Assembly (NCBI RefSeq): GCF_011386835.1
Contig: NC_088792.1
Span: 222,855,894-222,919,893, forward strand
From: Chrysemys picta bellii
Taxonomy: Eukaryota > Chordata > Testudines > Emydidae
Length of the DNA: 64,000 nt
Direction of reading: 5' to 3'
In this document: positions 28,201 to 36,537 of the stretch, piece by piece
How the letters are laid out: each line of letters starts with the position of its first letter
Numbering within the stretch: position 1 is the stretch's first letter
Translations under genes and position numbers: made by a program
Notes under the pieces: model-generated
The model's database searches: none
Told to the model about the DNA's origin: nothing
What the model saw: the letters and a program-made list of their open reading frames with translations, nothing else

Positions 28201-31200
28201 CCCAGGAGCGCGCAGAGACATGCCAGCAGCCAGCTGCTTCCAGGAGTGGCGTGGGGCCACGGCATGCAGCCTGCCTGAGCCCTGCTGCGCCACCAGCCGG
28301 GAGCCGCCTGTGGTAAGCACCTCCTGGACGGAGCCTGTACCTCGCACCCCCTCCTCCACCCAAACTCCCTCCCAGACAGAAACTAACATAACAGCTGTTC
28401 TAAGGTAAGTAGTTGGCTGTTTTGAATTAACTATAATCTACATGTTTTAAGACTGAAATGTAACCACAGAACATCTTTACGTTAATTAAAAGGCAAGTTT
28501 AGTATAGCATTAATAGCCTCGATGCCATAATTGTGATCATTTTGTTTTAAATTAGGAAAAAGACTTGTATATAGGGGCCCCACAAAATTTAATAGCCCCG
28601 GGCCCACAGGAGAGTTAATCTGCTCTGCTCATATGCCATGGGGGTGGACTAACCCATGTCACAGCAAGGATCTTTCTAGCAGCTAGAAGAAAGTATAAAA
28701 GAGTGACAGTGACATAATCACTTGGTCTCTCTTCCCCTCGACCCCATCTCAACACCTCGAAGATCATCTGGAAGGAAGTCTAGTCTGAGTATTAAGGAAC
28801 TGTAAAGTGCCTGTAACATCTGTTAGGATTCAAATTTTGCTTAGTCTGCTAAAATCAGAATTTAGATTGCATTTCTATTTTTATTTCTTAGGTAACCAAC
28901 TTTAATCTCTATGTCTGCTACTTATAAACACTTCAAATCTGTCTGTAGTTAATAAATCTGTTTTGTATTTTACCTAAAACAGTGTGCTTTTGGTTGAAGT
29001 GTTTTGGGAATCTCAGCTCAAATTACAATGGCTGGTGCAGGTCCACTTTCCTATGAAGAAGTGGTGAACTAAGTAATGAGTGTACATTGGTCAGGCTTTT
29101 GAGCAGTGAAAGACTGTTCAGTTCTGGGATGGGGCTAGAGCTGGGGGGAAATTGGCTGAAGCCTCTCTACTGATGGTTCATGAGTGGCTGGGAGATCATT
29201 CATATAACTCAGTTGGGTGTGTCCCTGCTGTGGATGGCTATGTAAGTGCAGTACCTGCCAGAGGTTTGTAGCTTGTCACAGCATCACAGTGTGATAGGGA
29301 CACCCCAGGTTGTTGGGTTTGGAGGGCTCAGAGGTCCCACAGTCCAGGTTACACCCCGGGGACTCCGTGACAGGAAAAACCCAACACTATTTCTGTTTTA
29401 ACATAGAGCTAATATACGAAAGAGGTCAAAAAACACTTTGTCACAGCAACTATTTTGTGAAGTAGTCACACAATTTTCTGCACAAAAAAAAAGCAGTAGT
29501 TCAGTATTTCAGTTGGCTTTGATAACTGGTGAAAGGACCTACACTTACAATCTCATCTCAGACATGTACAGCCATCCACTTGAAACGGCAAATAAACTTT
29601 TAAAGTAACTTTATTCCTATATAAAATCCTTTAAAACCATACTCCCTTTTCACAATTGATTTGTTGACACCCTCAATAACTGAGAAACAAGTCTCAATAT
29701 CTAGCTAGTGCAGTTTACAAACAAAACAAAAAAATATCCTCACACAACTCACCCAGATTAATCAAATCACAATCTGAGGGAAAATGTCTGCATTGACTAA
29801 TTTAAAAGTTATAGGTTATAAAACAAAGTAACTTTTTAAAGTAATACCTATGTAATGGCATGGGTCTGACGAAGTGGGTATTCACCCACGAAAGCTTATG
29901 CTCTAATACATCTGTTAGTCTTAAAGGTGCCACAGGACTCTCTGTTGCTTTTTACAGATCCAGACTAACACGGCTACCCCTCTGATACTTGAAATGTAAA
30001 GTTAGTTACACAGTAATGGTCTGTTCTATTAAGGGAGCTAAATTTAAATCTAGTAAGATTAAATACTTCCTCTTACCTTTTCTTCTCTAAACTTACTGAA
30101 CTGTCCTTGGTTTTTGAAAATTCGTATGTGCAACATTACCTCTGCCCACATGCTCCTACGCATTTCAATAAGGACATTCATTACACTGATGAAAATATAA
30201 AATAAAAATAAATGGTACACATTTTTAACTAAGGCTACAGGTAAGGTGCAACTGAATAATGAATAGTACATTTCAATGTAATTACAATCTTATTGGAGGA
30301 ACTATATAACGTATCTGAGACGTGTCAAGTGTTGTATGTTATAAAGTGTAGTATTTCAATACAATCTTGTGTGATCGCTGCCTGTTGAAACAAAACTACG
30401 TATTATTACTTTTGATTAAGCTCAGTATATTAGTTCAGCACAGCAGCAATTTAACAAGCCAATTTATTATTTACAGAGCACCAATAGTCTACTCATGAAA
30501 AAAAATGGATGTCCATGTTGATGTTATACTTTTCAATTCATCACAAGTCAAATTCCAGACAACTGGGTACTACAGCTCAATGTTCAGTTATGAGCCATGG
30601 AGAAAGATTTTCAATGGGAAGTTAAATAAAATCATCCCTTCCCATCTGTTCTTTGACAAATTAGGGCTCAAAAAGTGTCCTTGGAAGTGTTTGCATATAG
30701 ACATATACGTCAGTCAAATCATTTTCAGTTGCAGCAATGCATCAAGATTTTATTCAAATGCTCCAAGGCAGTGTTTTTTTAAAAAGGGTATTTGTCAGCA
30801 TAAAAAACAAAAACTGACTAAAAGATTTTCCAAAAGGAGCAGTTCATACTGTGGAAAACTAGGTAAATATGAAGTTGCTATCAGAAACTTTGTTATTTGT
30901 GTGAGAGATCACTTATCAATTCAGCTTCATCCTCCAATAAAATTATAATCTTGTGTGTGATAGCTTGGTAAATTTCAGGAATGGTCTGTATAGTATGTCA
31001 TTAATTTAGTATTCTGATTATATTGCAGGGTCAAGTGAGAACGTACTGCAAGATTTGAAAAGAAATATAGTAATACCAGTCAAGAGCAACCACTCATGGG
31101 AGTTAGTAAAAGTGGCCTCTTCTAAGAGATGGTCTCTCTTCAAAGGTTTTTACATTAGAGCATGGTGGTTTTCTGTGGATTCTGCAAGTAGTCACTCGTG

Positions 31201-33085
31201 ACAGGTGATCTCTGTTCAGAGGTTGTCTCTAAGGCACAAAATTATTTGCAAAAAATTATTAAGGAAAACATAGAAAAGAAAAATCCACTGAGTTGAATTC
31301 AGGTGCTCTTCCTGTAATTGAGGGTAGTATTGTATCTATCTGTGCTTACTATCCTTGGTATGCACATGTGCATGTAGAATGAAATAAGCAGGGAGCAGAA
31401 AAAAAAGATCAAATGAATAAACAAGGGGAAAGAGAGAAAAACTGAGAATATTAATCCTCTTAGAAAAATGTCAGTCAGACCCAAGAACCTTATGTAGAGT
31501 AGGAAAGCTACCTGTTGCCACCAATGGGTGTCAGCAACAGGTTGAGCTACACTGGTGCTGAACCTGGTTTAACTGATAGGGCTGATTAAGATGTACCAAG
31601 GTTTCTGAAACAGTGCTCAATATAGTTTGTCCTGGTCTACAATCACAATTAGACTGGGTTCAGCACCAGCCAAACCGTAACAAGGAGTTTTTTCTAACAG
31701 TCAAGTCTAGGAAGACCAGCCATAGAAAGATTACACCTTAGACAGAAAACAAAATTTTCCACACTGCATCTAGTTAAGAAAAATTCTCTAGAGTGGATTC
31801 CCAGTCAGCTCATTCCTAAAGACTTAATGAGATTTAGGATTTAACAACCTCATTAAAACACTTAAAAATCTAACTTTAAATACAGTTGTCTGAATTACTA
31901 GTCCATACAGAAAATACCAATAAATAAAATAGCTATGATGGTATTGTTTCTCAAAGCTTCATTGGTTCATAATTCACCTGAACAGGTTAACAGACTTTCC
32001 CTGGACTCTTGCAGTGACATATTTGTAAAGACGAGATACGCAGAGGATGGGATAAGCATTCTGTGTTAACTGCCCAAGTTACGTGTTGCTTCACATGAAC
32101 AAATTGAGGTCTTTAACACTAGAGAACCTTGCTTTCTATTTGAACTAACCAACCATCGGGATCCAAGTGTTCTGTAAAACTCCACCTCTATTCATAGGGC
32201 ACCAGCTGCTACTTGTATTTATTAACATAGTAAATGCGCCTGGCTTGATCATTTGCCTAGAGTAACAACTATGAACGGTCTCAGCTGCCAGCCTATGCGG
32301 TGCTGGGGGCCGTTTCAGAGGGTTGGTACAGCTAATCCCCAGCACCGGACCTACTCTCCATTGTTCAGTTCGGGTTTTAACTCTCACGTGACACAACTTC
32401 ATGCTAGTGATTGAAGGCAACGTGTGTAACCGGACCTGTCTGCCAGCCCGGGCTGCGGGGCGTTACCGGGGCTCCCCGGCCAACCCGCCACTTGCTGAGC
32501 GTCCCCTCCCCAAGCCCATCGAGCCCGCTGCTTCGCTCCCGCTCCGGTCACGTCGGCGACTCGCTCGCTGCTGGGGACCTAGCGAGGGGCTCGTATTCCC
32601 CGAGCCCAGCAGGTCCCGGTGACACGGCCCGGGCACAGCCCACGCGGGGCAGGGGAGAAGAGACCCCGGCGCGCACTCACTGGAACAAGCCCACCCAGGA
32701 CAAGAGGAGACCCGGTGTCAGACCGCTGCGGCGCCCCGGCTCACGGCCCAACCCGGCTCTCCGCTGGCCGAAGGGGCACCGGGAGCAGGCGGAGTTGGCC
32801 CAGACAGCGCGCCCCGCCGAGCGCCAGGCACCTTCGCGGGACGGTTGTCGTCACACCTCCCAACTGGGCGCGAGGCACCCTGCGAGGGGGGAGGGGCAGA
32901 GAGCGGCGCGCGACGAGCGCCGGGACCCCAAGCGCTGACAGGCAACAGGGCGGAGGCCCCAGCTGGCCCCGCGCGGGAGGAGAGTGGGGCGCTGTTCCCC
33001 CCGCCCGGCCGCTCACCGCGTTCTTCTTCTGCACCATCTTGTCCATCTTCTTGGCGATGCGGATGATCTCGTCTTCTGTGCTCAT
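786..33085 (-). CDS. TCEA1: TCEA1 (TFIIS), exons 1-6 of a split gene, 3' part outside window
   Basis: Transcription elongation factor A1 binds stalled RNA polymerase II in the nucleus and stimulates its transcript-cleavage activity so that elongation resumes. Six coding segments on minus join in phase: 33085-33017, 21736-21674, 16426-16321, 9456-9369, 3701-3553 and 842-786 (532 nt, about 177 codons). They give the N-terminal LW/TFIIS-N domain (start [20 protein letters not shown], then [15 protein letters not shown] and [16 protein letters not shown]), the Ser/Lys/Glu-rich linker, and the start of the central Pol II-binding domain ([38 protein letters not shown]). The rest of the central domain and the C-terminal zinc ribbon must lie beyond position 1. 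Paralogues TCEA2 and TCEA3 are alternatives, but the N-terminal match from memory is closest to TCEA1 and the LYPLA1 neighbour agrees. No frame break was seen. Confidence 0.95.
843..3552 (-). other. TCEA1: TCEA1 intron 5, no gene seen
   Basis: AT-rich intron sequence with homopolymer runs and an A-rich tract at about 2428-2464. I found no coding segment, clear element terminus or RNA gene. Open frames here are short and lack family motifs. Confidence 0.6.
3553..3701 (-). CDS. TCEA1: TCEA1 coding exon 5
   Basis: 149 nt encoding a Ser-rich end of the linker ([20 protein letters not shown]) and the start of the Pol II-binding domain ([24 protein letters not shown]). Acceptor ACTTTAG, donor GGAG|GTGAGC. 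It leaves one base of a codon that becomes Asp at the exon 6 junction. Confidence 0.95.
3930..4690. repeat. Unclassified GC-rich interspersed repeat
   Basis: An abrupt rise in GC, C-runs and CTGG/CCAG words mark this out from the surrounding AT-rich intron. The texture resembles long reptile LTRs, but I could not find ends, TATA or polyadenylation signals, or a target duplication. It abuts the DIRS-type remains on the right. Confidence 0.35.
5145..5993 (-). pseudogene. DIRS-type reverse transcriptase, frameshifted
   Basis: Fragments in different frames tile one RT domain: 5993-5610 ([10 protein letters not shown] to NNWLLV), 5700-5488, 5600-5145 and 5503-5309. The first carries RT motifs with the active-site aspartates replaced (CVNNW). 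Later pieces correspond to the downstream RT and connection region. At least three frame breaks and the lost aspartates make it non-functional. Confidence 0.68.
6261..6460. mobile_element. Harbinger-like MITE with TTA target duplication
   Basis: TTA at 6258-6260 and 6461-6463 flanks a 200-bp unit with terminal repeats AGATATGTCTACA and, inverted, GGGTATGTCTACA. A central palindrome surrounds AGTGTAGACTTC. No coding. Inserted in the DIRS remains, so younger than them. Confidence 0.75.
8664..8911 (+). mobile_element. 3' end of an hAT-type transposon
   Basis: An AT-rich tail ends in GTGCGATTAATCAC then TTGTCAGCCCTAG. From memory this is the 3' terminal part of a family of ZBED-like hAT elements in reptiles and fishes (AAAGAGATTGCACTACAGTA, GTGAGCACTGTACACTTTG). 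Only the 3' end is present; no transposase frame is visible. It abuts the DIRS remains. Confidence 0.55.
9369..9456 (-). CDS. TCEA1: TCEA1 coding exon 4
   Basis: 88 nt encoding the hydrophilic linker: [16 protein letters not shown] followed by [12 protein letters not shown]. Acceptor TTTCCAG, donor AAAG|GTATTT. The linker between the LW and central domains is the least conserved part of TFIIS, yet is still recognisable here. Confidence 0.93.
10266..10455 (+). mobile_element. CR1 LINE 3' fragment
   Basis: Reads as the C-terminal end of CR1 ORF2 and its 3' tail: [18 protein letters not shown] codons (GGAACAAACTGCCTAGGGAA), QVFKKRLD, then GACTAGACTAGACAACCC and GGTTCCTTCTAATG. Heavily 5' truncated, as usual for CR1. 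Located in TCEA1 intron 3. Confidence 0.75.
10918..11095. mobile_element. Harbinger-like MITE, same family as the one at 6261
   Basis: Terminal repeats GGGTAGGTCTACACAGC (10918-10934) and its inverted partner at 11079-11095, with one mismatch. Internal words (AATGAAACAACCCC, GGCATGGGCCAGCTG) match the element at 6261-6460. The target duplication is not clear. Confidence 0.68.
11792..11830. repeat. Perfect 16-bp inverted repeat (hairpin) in TCEA1 intron 3
   Basis: GAAGTATCCTAACCTG at 11792-11807 and its exact reverse complement at 11815-11830 are separated by 7 nt. The stem is perfect and isolated. It does not look like the end of a transposon listed here. Function unknown. Confidence 0.8.
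12994..13390. mobile_element. Tigger/pogo-like MITE with TA target duplication
   Basis: Terminal repeats CAGTAGAACCTCATAGTTA and, inverted, CAGTAGAATCTCAGAGTTA; TA flanks at 12992-12993 and 13391-13392. 397 bp, no transposase. The interior has a T-homopolymer (about 13204-13232). The CAGTAGAACC terminus and TA target fit the pogo/Tigger branch of Tc1/mariner. Confidence 0.8.
13391..16320 (-). other. TCEA1: TCEA1 intron 3, distal part, no gene seen
   Basis: AT-rich intron sequence. Frames here are chance length and carry no family motifs. No element ends were found. Confidence 0.55.
16321..16426 (-). CDS. TCEA1: TCEA1 coding exon 3
   Basis: 106 nt encoding the end of the LW domain: [20 protein letters not shown], then [14 protein letters not shown]. 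Acceptor TTGCAG, donor TTAG|GTATGA. It ends after codon position 1, and the split codon becomes Asp with exon 4. Confidence 0.95.
17581..17978. mobile_element. hAT-type MITE
   Basis: Ends CAGTTGCTTTCAACCTGTGG and, inverted, CAGTGGTTTTCAACCC. The flanking 8-mers CCCTAGAC (17573-17580) and CCTTAGAA (17979-17986) agree at 6 of 8 positions, as expected for an old hAT target duplication. Internal GGGGTCTGC repeats. In TCEA1 intron 2. Confidence 0.78.
17987..21673 (-). other. TCEA1: TCEA1 intron 2, distal part, no gene seen
   Basis: AT-rich intron sequence. Apart from a possible inverted-repeat element fragment at 21318-21420, I see no coding, RNA gene or clear repeat terminus. Confidence 0.55.
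21318..21420 (+). repeat. Fragment of the element family seen at 63.4 kb
   Basis: GGTTATTTACCGCACAGTAA, GGTTCTTTGACATG and GTGTGTATTCCAG resemble the left end of the inverted-repeat element at 63431-63756. Only one end is recognisable, so this is a truncated copy. Confidence 0.4.
21674..21736 (-). CDS. TCEA1: TCEA1 coding exon 2
   Basis: Exactly 21 codons beginning [14 protein letters not shown] and ending LELLQ, between a TTTTACAG acceptor and a CAG|GTAAAT donor, phase 0 on both sides. This is the second part of the LW domain, which mediates contacts with elongation partners. Confidence 0.95.
22756..22868. mobile_element. Short MITE with perfect 14-bp terminal repeats
   Basis: CAGGGCTTTGGAGC at 22756-22769 and its exact reverse complement at 22855-22868 bound a 113-bp GC-rich unit rich in GGAGC/GAGCAG words. 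No clear target duplication, so the superfamily is uncertain (CAGGG ends would suit hAT). Confidence 0.65.
23578..24938 (+). mobile_element. CR1 LINE, 5' truncated, with 3' tail
   Basis: Plus-strand reverse transcriptase pieces: [52 protein letters not shown] (FADD catalytic motif), [23 protein letters not shown], then the 3' end with ATGGACCTTTGGTTTGTCCC and TATGGCCGTTCTTATG. Several frame breaks: a tandem CTGGGCCCAGTCCT duplication near 23850-23878, a TGA near 24019 and more. In TCEA1 intron 1, antisense to the gene. An hAT element has inserted at its 3' end. Confidence 0.9.
24947..25257. mobile_element. hAT-type element with perfect 8-bp target duplication
   Basis: Ends CAGGGGTCGGCAACC and, inverted, CAGGGATAGGCAACC. 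The 8-mer TTCTTACA is present on both sides (24939-24946 and 25258-25265). 311 bp, no transposase. The left target duplication lies in the tail of the CR1 copy, so this insertion is younger. Confidence 0.88.
26031..26216. mobile_element. Harbinger-like MITE
   Basis: The right end GTTTGTAGTGTAGGCC, followed by TTA, is a Harbinger-like terminus. The left end GGTTGTCTACCTGTACA is weaker and lacks a visible TTA. Non-coding, in TCEA1 intron 1. Confidence 0.5.
27597..29372 (+). mobile_element. LTR of an endogenous retrovirus-like family, copy 1, split by an hAT
   Basis: Begins TGTAACAC, ends CCGTGACA (TG...CA), with TATAAA at 28694-28699 and AATAAA at 28951-28956. A 710-bp hAT-like unit (27918-28627) interrupts it. 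A second copy (38881-44961) shares the start (CCCATATTC, GAGGTATCATT) and the end (GTTTGTCACAGCA, ACACAGTGTGA-like, CGTCACA). No viral genes adjoin it, so it is probably a solo LTR. Target duplication unclear. Confidence 0.65.
27918..28627. mobile_element. hAT-like element inserted in LTR copy 1
   Basis: Ends CAGGGCTGGATTAA and, inverted, CAGAGCAGATTAACT. Flanking 8-mers GACATACG and CTCATATG agree at 5 of 8. GC-rich interior with overlapping chance frames in all directions; no transposase. The LTR sequence resumes on the right (TGCCATGGGGGTGGAC). Confidence 0.6.
29858..29994 (+). mobile_element. Penelope-like element 3' fragment
   Basis: Contains CCCACGAAAGCTTATGCTCT, GTTAGTCTTAAAGGTGCCAC and CAGACTAACACGGCTACCCC. 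I associate these words with the terminal repeats of Penelope-like elements in reptiles and amphibians. No RT or GIY-YIG frame. A hammerhead-like fold lies at 29866-29902. In TCEA1 intron 1. Confidence 0.6.
29866..29902 (+). ncRNA. Hammerhead ribozyme-like motif
   Basis: CTGACGA (29866-29872), an extra A, stem II GTGGGT/ACCCAC (29874-29879 with 29884-29889) closed by ATTC, GAAA (29890-29893), a short stem III (GC-TTAT-GC) and the UC cleavage context at 29901-29904. This follows the hammerhead order CUGANGA, stem II, GAAA, stem III, UH. One unpaired A before stem II and the lack of a clear stem I are deviations, so self-cleavage of this copy is doubtful. Confidence 0.55.
31552..31669. repeat. 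Inverted repeat of about 13-14 bp
   Basis: CTGGTGCTGAACC at 31552-31564 is inverted at 31657-31669 (GGTTCAGCACCAG). The 118-bp unit may be a small MITE, but no target duplication is evident. An extra 8-bp hairpin (CCTGTTGC...GCAACAGG) lies just to the left. Confidence 0.5.
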
Positions 33086-33760
33086 GGCTGCTGAGGCCCG
33101 AGCGGGGCGCGGGCTGGGCCTGCGGGACACACAATAGAGACGAGAGGGGACCGGCCGCGGACGCAGCCGCTCAGGGCCCTCAGTGCAGCAATGGAGCCAG
33201 GCCGCCGGATAACAAATGAACCCAGCAGCCCGAGCGGCGGCGCCGGCGCCAGGCAGCGCTCATCAAGCACCAGCCACCGGAGACAGACCTCACTGAGGCA
33301 GCCCGAGAGCATCCACCCGCGCGGGGGGGGAGCTGGGGTAGGCGGGGTTAGCGGCGCGGGCCCTGCCCCCACGGGCGGGAGGTGCCCGGGACTCCGGAAG
33401 CAGCGAGCTGGGGCTGGGACTGCCGCCGGCTCGCTAGGTGCGTCCGCCGGGCGGCGCCGCGCGCAGAGGTCCGCTCAGGCAGTGCGGGCCGCGCTACACC
33501 GCGGCAGCTCCGCACCCCGCTCCTCAGGGCGGTGGGGAGCCGGTTCCCCCGCCCCTGCGGTGCGCTAATTGCTGGGCCCGGACAGGTGCGGGAGCTGCAG
33601 TCTCCAGACCGTGGTTCCCTGACGGCTCGTCACAACGACCGCTTGTAAGGACGAGCGGCTGCTCCGCGTCTCTCCCCGAAGCGCTGTTACTGCCTGGAGG
33701 GGAAGGAGGCTCCCCACAAGCCCCACGCCGCCTTGCTTCTTGATTGGTCGGGAGCAGGAT
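32430..33760 (-). promoter_or_regulatory. TCEA1: CpG island promoter of TCEA1
   Basis: GC-rich sequence dense in CpG begins within intron 1 and runs through exon 1 to the upstream side. An ETS-type CCGGAAG lies at 33394-33400 (plus strand) and a CCAAT box on minus at 33743-33747. No TATA box is seen near the start, as usual for housekeeping genes. A divergent plus-strand transcript is possible, but no plus-strand exon was recognised. Confidence 0.8.
33017..33085 (-). CDS. TCEA1: TCEA1 coding exon 1
   Basis: The start ATG (33085-33083) opens [20 protein letters not shown], which matches the TFIIS N-terminus. The exon holds 23 codons and ends at GCG|GTGAGC, a U2-type donor, phase 0. An upstream in-frame ATG at 33130 adds 15 Arg/Pro/Ala-rich residues and is less likely because TFIIS proteins begin at the acidic MxxEDE motif. 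The exon sits inside a CpG island. Confidence 0.95.
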
Positions 33761-33807
33761 TCCCAACAAGCCACTTTCTGCTCCCCTTGTTGGTTTCACT
33801 TCACTGA

Positions 33808-34330
33808 GGGCATCCCTACACTACAAACTTAAGTCCAGCTACAGCCACCGCAGTAATTGCGGTCGTGTCCACACTACCCTCCTTCTGTCCCTGGTGCCCG
33901 TCCTTGCTAGGAGTGCTTTCACTGACTTAAAAAGGGTAGTATGGAGAGAGGGGAGCCTGGGCAGCAGCCTGGCTCGGAGTGGGGAGCTGGGAGCAGCAGG
34001 GCTCTAGCTGGAGCCCCCAGTCACCTCAGGGTGACACCAGAGCTGGGCGCCTGTTTGTTTGTTTGTTTTTTTGTCAATTTCATGGCTCCCTGCTGGAGTC
34101 ATGAAATTCACAAGAATGGCAGCCAACAGCTGATGTAAGTAATCCTTAATGTATACATGGGCACTGCCTTGCCCTAACTACAGCAGCGTAAACCCTATGC
34201 CTCTCGTGGAGGTGGAGTTATTTTGTCATTTTGGTGGTGTAGTAGGGCACTTACATCAGTGGGAGCAAGGCTATGGTGTAGACACTGACATAATTAGGTT
34301 GATGTAAGCTGCCTTACATTGACCTAATTC
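33808..34330. mobile_element. Harbinger-like MITE upstream of TCEA1
   Basis: The left end GGGCATCCCTACACTACAAA is like the Harbinger-derived termini at 34456. The right end near GTAGACACTGACATAATTA is less certain. No coding, and a clear TTA duplication was not found. Confidence 0.45.
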
Positions 34331-34809
34331 TGCAGTATTGACCAAACCTGAGACTGGAGCTTGTGTCCACACTAGTCTGGAAATTGCCAACCTTAGCTCT
34401 TGTGTAGACTGGCCACATGGTGTTTTAATTCTCCTCTTGTCCATAGCTGCACAGAGGCCTGCTCTACACTACAAAGTTAGGTCGACTCAAGGCATCTTAC
34501 GTCAACCTAGTTGTACATGTACACTTAAATTGGTCTCCCACCCATGTAAGTGCCCCCTTACTCCAACATAGTAACACCATCTCCCCAAGCAGCATAAAGC
34601 CACAATCAACGGACTTAGGTGGATGCAATGCAAGCATAGACACTGCGTTATTTATTTTGACCCTAACTGTCCTCTACAGCTGTCCCACAGTGCCTCTCAT
34701 GAACTGCTCTGGTCATCAATATGAATTCCATTGCTCAGGGGTCATGGAGACCAGAATTACCCCTGCCTCTTTAAAGCCCCACAAATTTTTGAAACTCCTT
34801 TTTTCCTGA

Positions 34810-36537
34810 TTGCCCAGCTTGGCAAGCACACCTAGCAGCTCTCCATTGTTGAGTGCAACTGCCCAGCTGATTATGCTGGCTACACGCTCTAGCCACACTC
34901 ATGTCTGGAGTAGACATGCGATATTGGATTTTCTGGGCCTGTGGGGAGAGGAGGCTATGAAGGCACAGCTCCAAATCAACAACATCTCTGAGCGGATTGT
35001 TCAGCAGATGCAGGAAAAGGGGTACAACAGGGACTAGCAGCAATGTTGCTAAGGAGCTGCAGCAGGCATACCAGAAGGCCAGGGAGGACAACAAATGGAT
35101 GTGATACCAAGCCGCAGACCTGCCACTTTTATTACGTGTGTCATGCTGCATGCTATACTCAGCAGAGACATCACTCCCAACCCTCACAGCAGCATGGATA
35201 CCTTCAAGGAGCCGGAGTCACAGACGCCTGCTGTGAACAGGGAGAAGGAGGAGAACGGGAGACAGGTGACCAGGGGATCCTGGTACACAGCAAGCCAGGA
35301 CCTGTTTTTGACCCCACTGCAGTCTAGCCAGTTCACCAGTCAAGCCCAATGTAAGGGAAGAGTAAATAGCTAGATTTTCAGCTACAGAGATGGCATTCCC
35401 AAAGTAGCAGGATACATCTTTTGATCTTTCATTTTGCTAGAAAAGGTAGTGGTACAATCAAGAGAGGTAGAGTTGCTATCTGCTTCTCATTCCCTTGTAG
35501 GTTTCGGCAGGGGGTGGCCATGCGGAGCAGTTTGTTTACATACACAGGGCACAGGATGCCCTTGAATCCTCCTGAGAGGTCTCAATGAAACCTTCATAGA
35601 GGTACTCTGCAATCCTCTGCCAAAAGTTTGTAGGGAAGGCTGCCTTATTTCTTCCTCCGTGGTAAGATGCTTTCCCACACCATTCAGCAATAAGTTCAGC
35701 AGGCACCACTGCAGTACACAGACTAACAGCATACAGGTCTGTGCTCTCTCTGCCTTTATTACCCTCAGGTGTTAGATAAATCACCACTACCTGTGGAAAA
35801 CAGTGCCAATTTTCAGTCCCATTTCCCTTTACTATTAGAATCATGCAACTGAGCAATTCCCCTCTCATTTCCCCAACTCCAGGCAGGCCACAGACACTGG
35901 CTGGAGCTGTGACTGAAACAGTGCACAAACAATCCCAAGAAGAAGTGAGACTGTAGTGCTTAAAACTTTAGGGGAGCAAGAAGAATGAGATCAGCATCTT
36001 AAGTTTTGCTTTCTTTAGTGTATACACTGACAATGGTACCTCTGTGTTTTATCTTCAGCAGCTGCCATTGCAGCATGTAAGGTCTCCCCCTTCACACCCA
36101 CAGAACACCCGAGTCAGATGAGGAGAAAGAAGAGGACTTGGGATGACAAGTTCAGTGAGATCTTGAAAGCCAGTGCAACATTGAACCGTGAGCACAGGGC
36201 CTGCAGGATGAACATTGCAGGCAGCTTGGAGAAGCAAAGAGTGGAGAGGAGAAAGAAAGGCTCAGGAGTCCCAGCGGAAAAAGCAGAGGGAGATGCACCA
36301 AGACATAATGGGGCTTCTCAGGCAGCAAACACAAATGCGATAGATCCTGGGCTTGCTTCCTTCTGCAGCCCATTGAGAACTCAATATCGGGACCTCCCTA
36401 CATCCCCCCCACACACACATTTTGTGGGGCATCAGAGATTGTTGCATTACCCCTCACCCTCCACCCCAGGGGAAATTAAAGACAAACAGAGCTTCAGATA
36501 CACCAACCGTGGCTCCCACAGGTTAGTGTATGTATAG
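34810..36537 (+). pseudogene. Myb/SANT-like Harbinger accessory protein, degraded
   Basis: Left segment (34899-35037): WSRHAILDFLGLWGEEAMKA, then VQQMQEKGYNRD and a TAG where the related protein continues; the family would have Trp here. Downstream frames keep QQAYQKAREDN-like words and an acidic part. The right segment (36118-36537) begins RRKKRTWDDKFSEIL with a basic helical stretch. The related gene at 44064-42329 reads LLDLISVWGEEAVQSQL at the same place. Such proteins help Harbinger transposase enter the nucleus and bind the element ends. Nonsense and frame breaks make it a pseudogene. Confidence 0.7.
35536..35790 (-). pseudogene. ORF3 relic: conserved frame antisense within the Myb-like intron
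   Basis: I do not recognise a domain. The minus-strand frame, opened by the acceptor TTTTCCACAG at 35791-35800, reads VVVIYLTPEGNKGRE, then LYAVSLCTAVVPAELIAEWC, then AAFPTNFWQRIAEYL and EDSRASCAL, to a stop at 35536. It aligns without gaps to the plus-strand frame at 43292-43420 in the other Harbinger element (about 16 of 40 identical). Conserved residues often use different codons for the same residue. It lies between the two Myb-like segments and on the opposite strand. Whether it was an independent gene or an exon of the transposase-strand transcript is unknown. Confidence 0.6.

Noticed and set aside
28018..28408. Cluster of frames in all directions near 28.2 kb
   Set aside because: Lies in the GC-rich interior of an hAT-like element; no transposase motifs.
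30505..30948. A 147-codon plus-strand open frame in TCEA1 intron 1
   Set aside because: AT-rich codons, no recognisable domain, no splice or promoter context; fits a chance frame in intron sequence.
33085..33130. Upstream ATG giving a 15-residue N-terminal extension of TCEA1
   Set aside because: The extension is Arg/Pro/Ala-rich like other CpG-island translations, and the family starts at the downstream Met.
32411..33799. Many long overlapping frames on both strands around exon 1
   Set aside because: High GC lowers stop-codon frequency; the frames are Pro/Arg/Ala/Gly-rich and overlap a CpG island. Only the TCEA1 exon 1 is supported.
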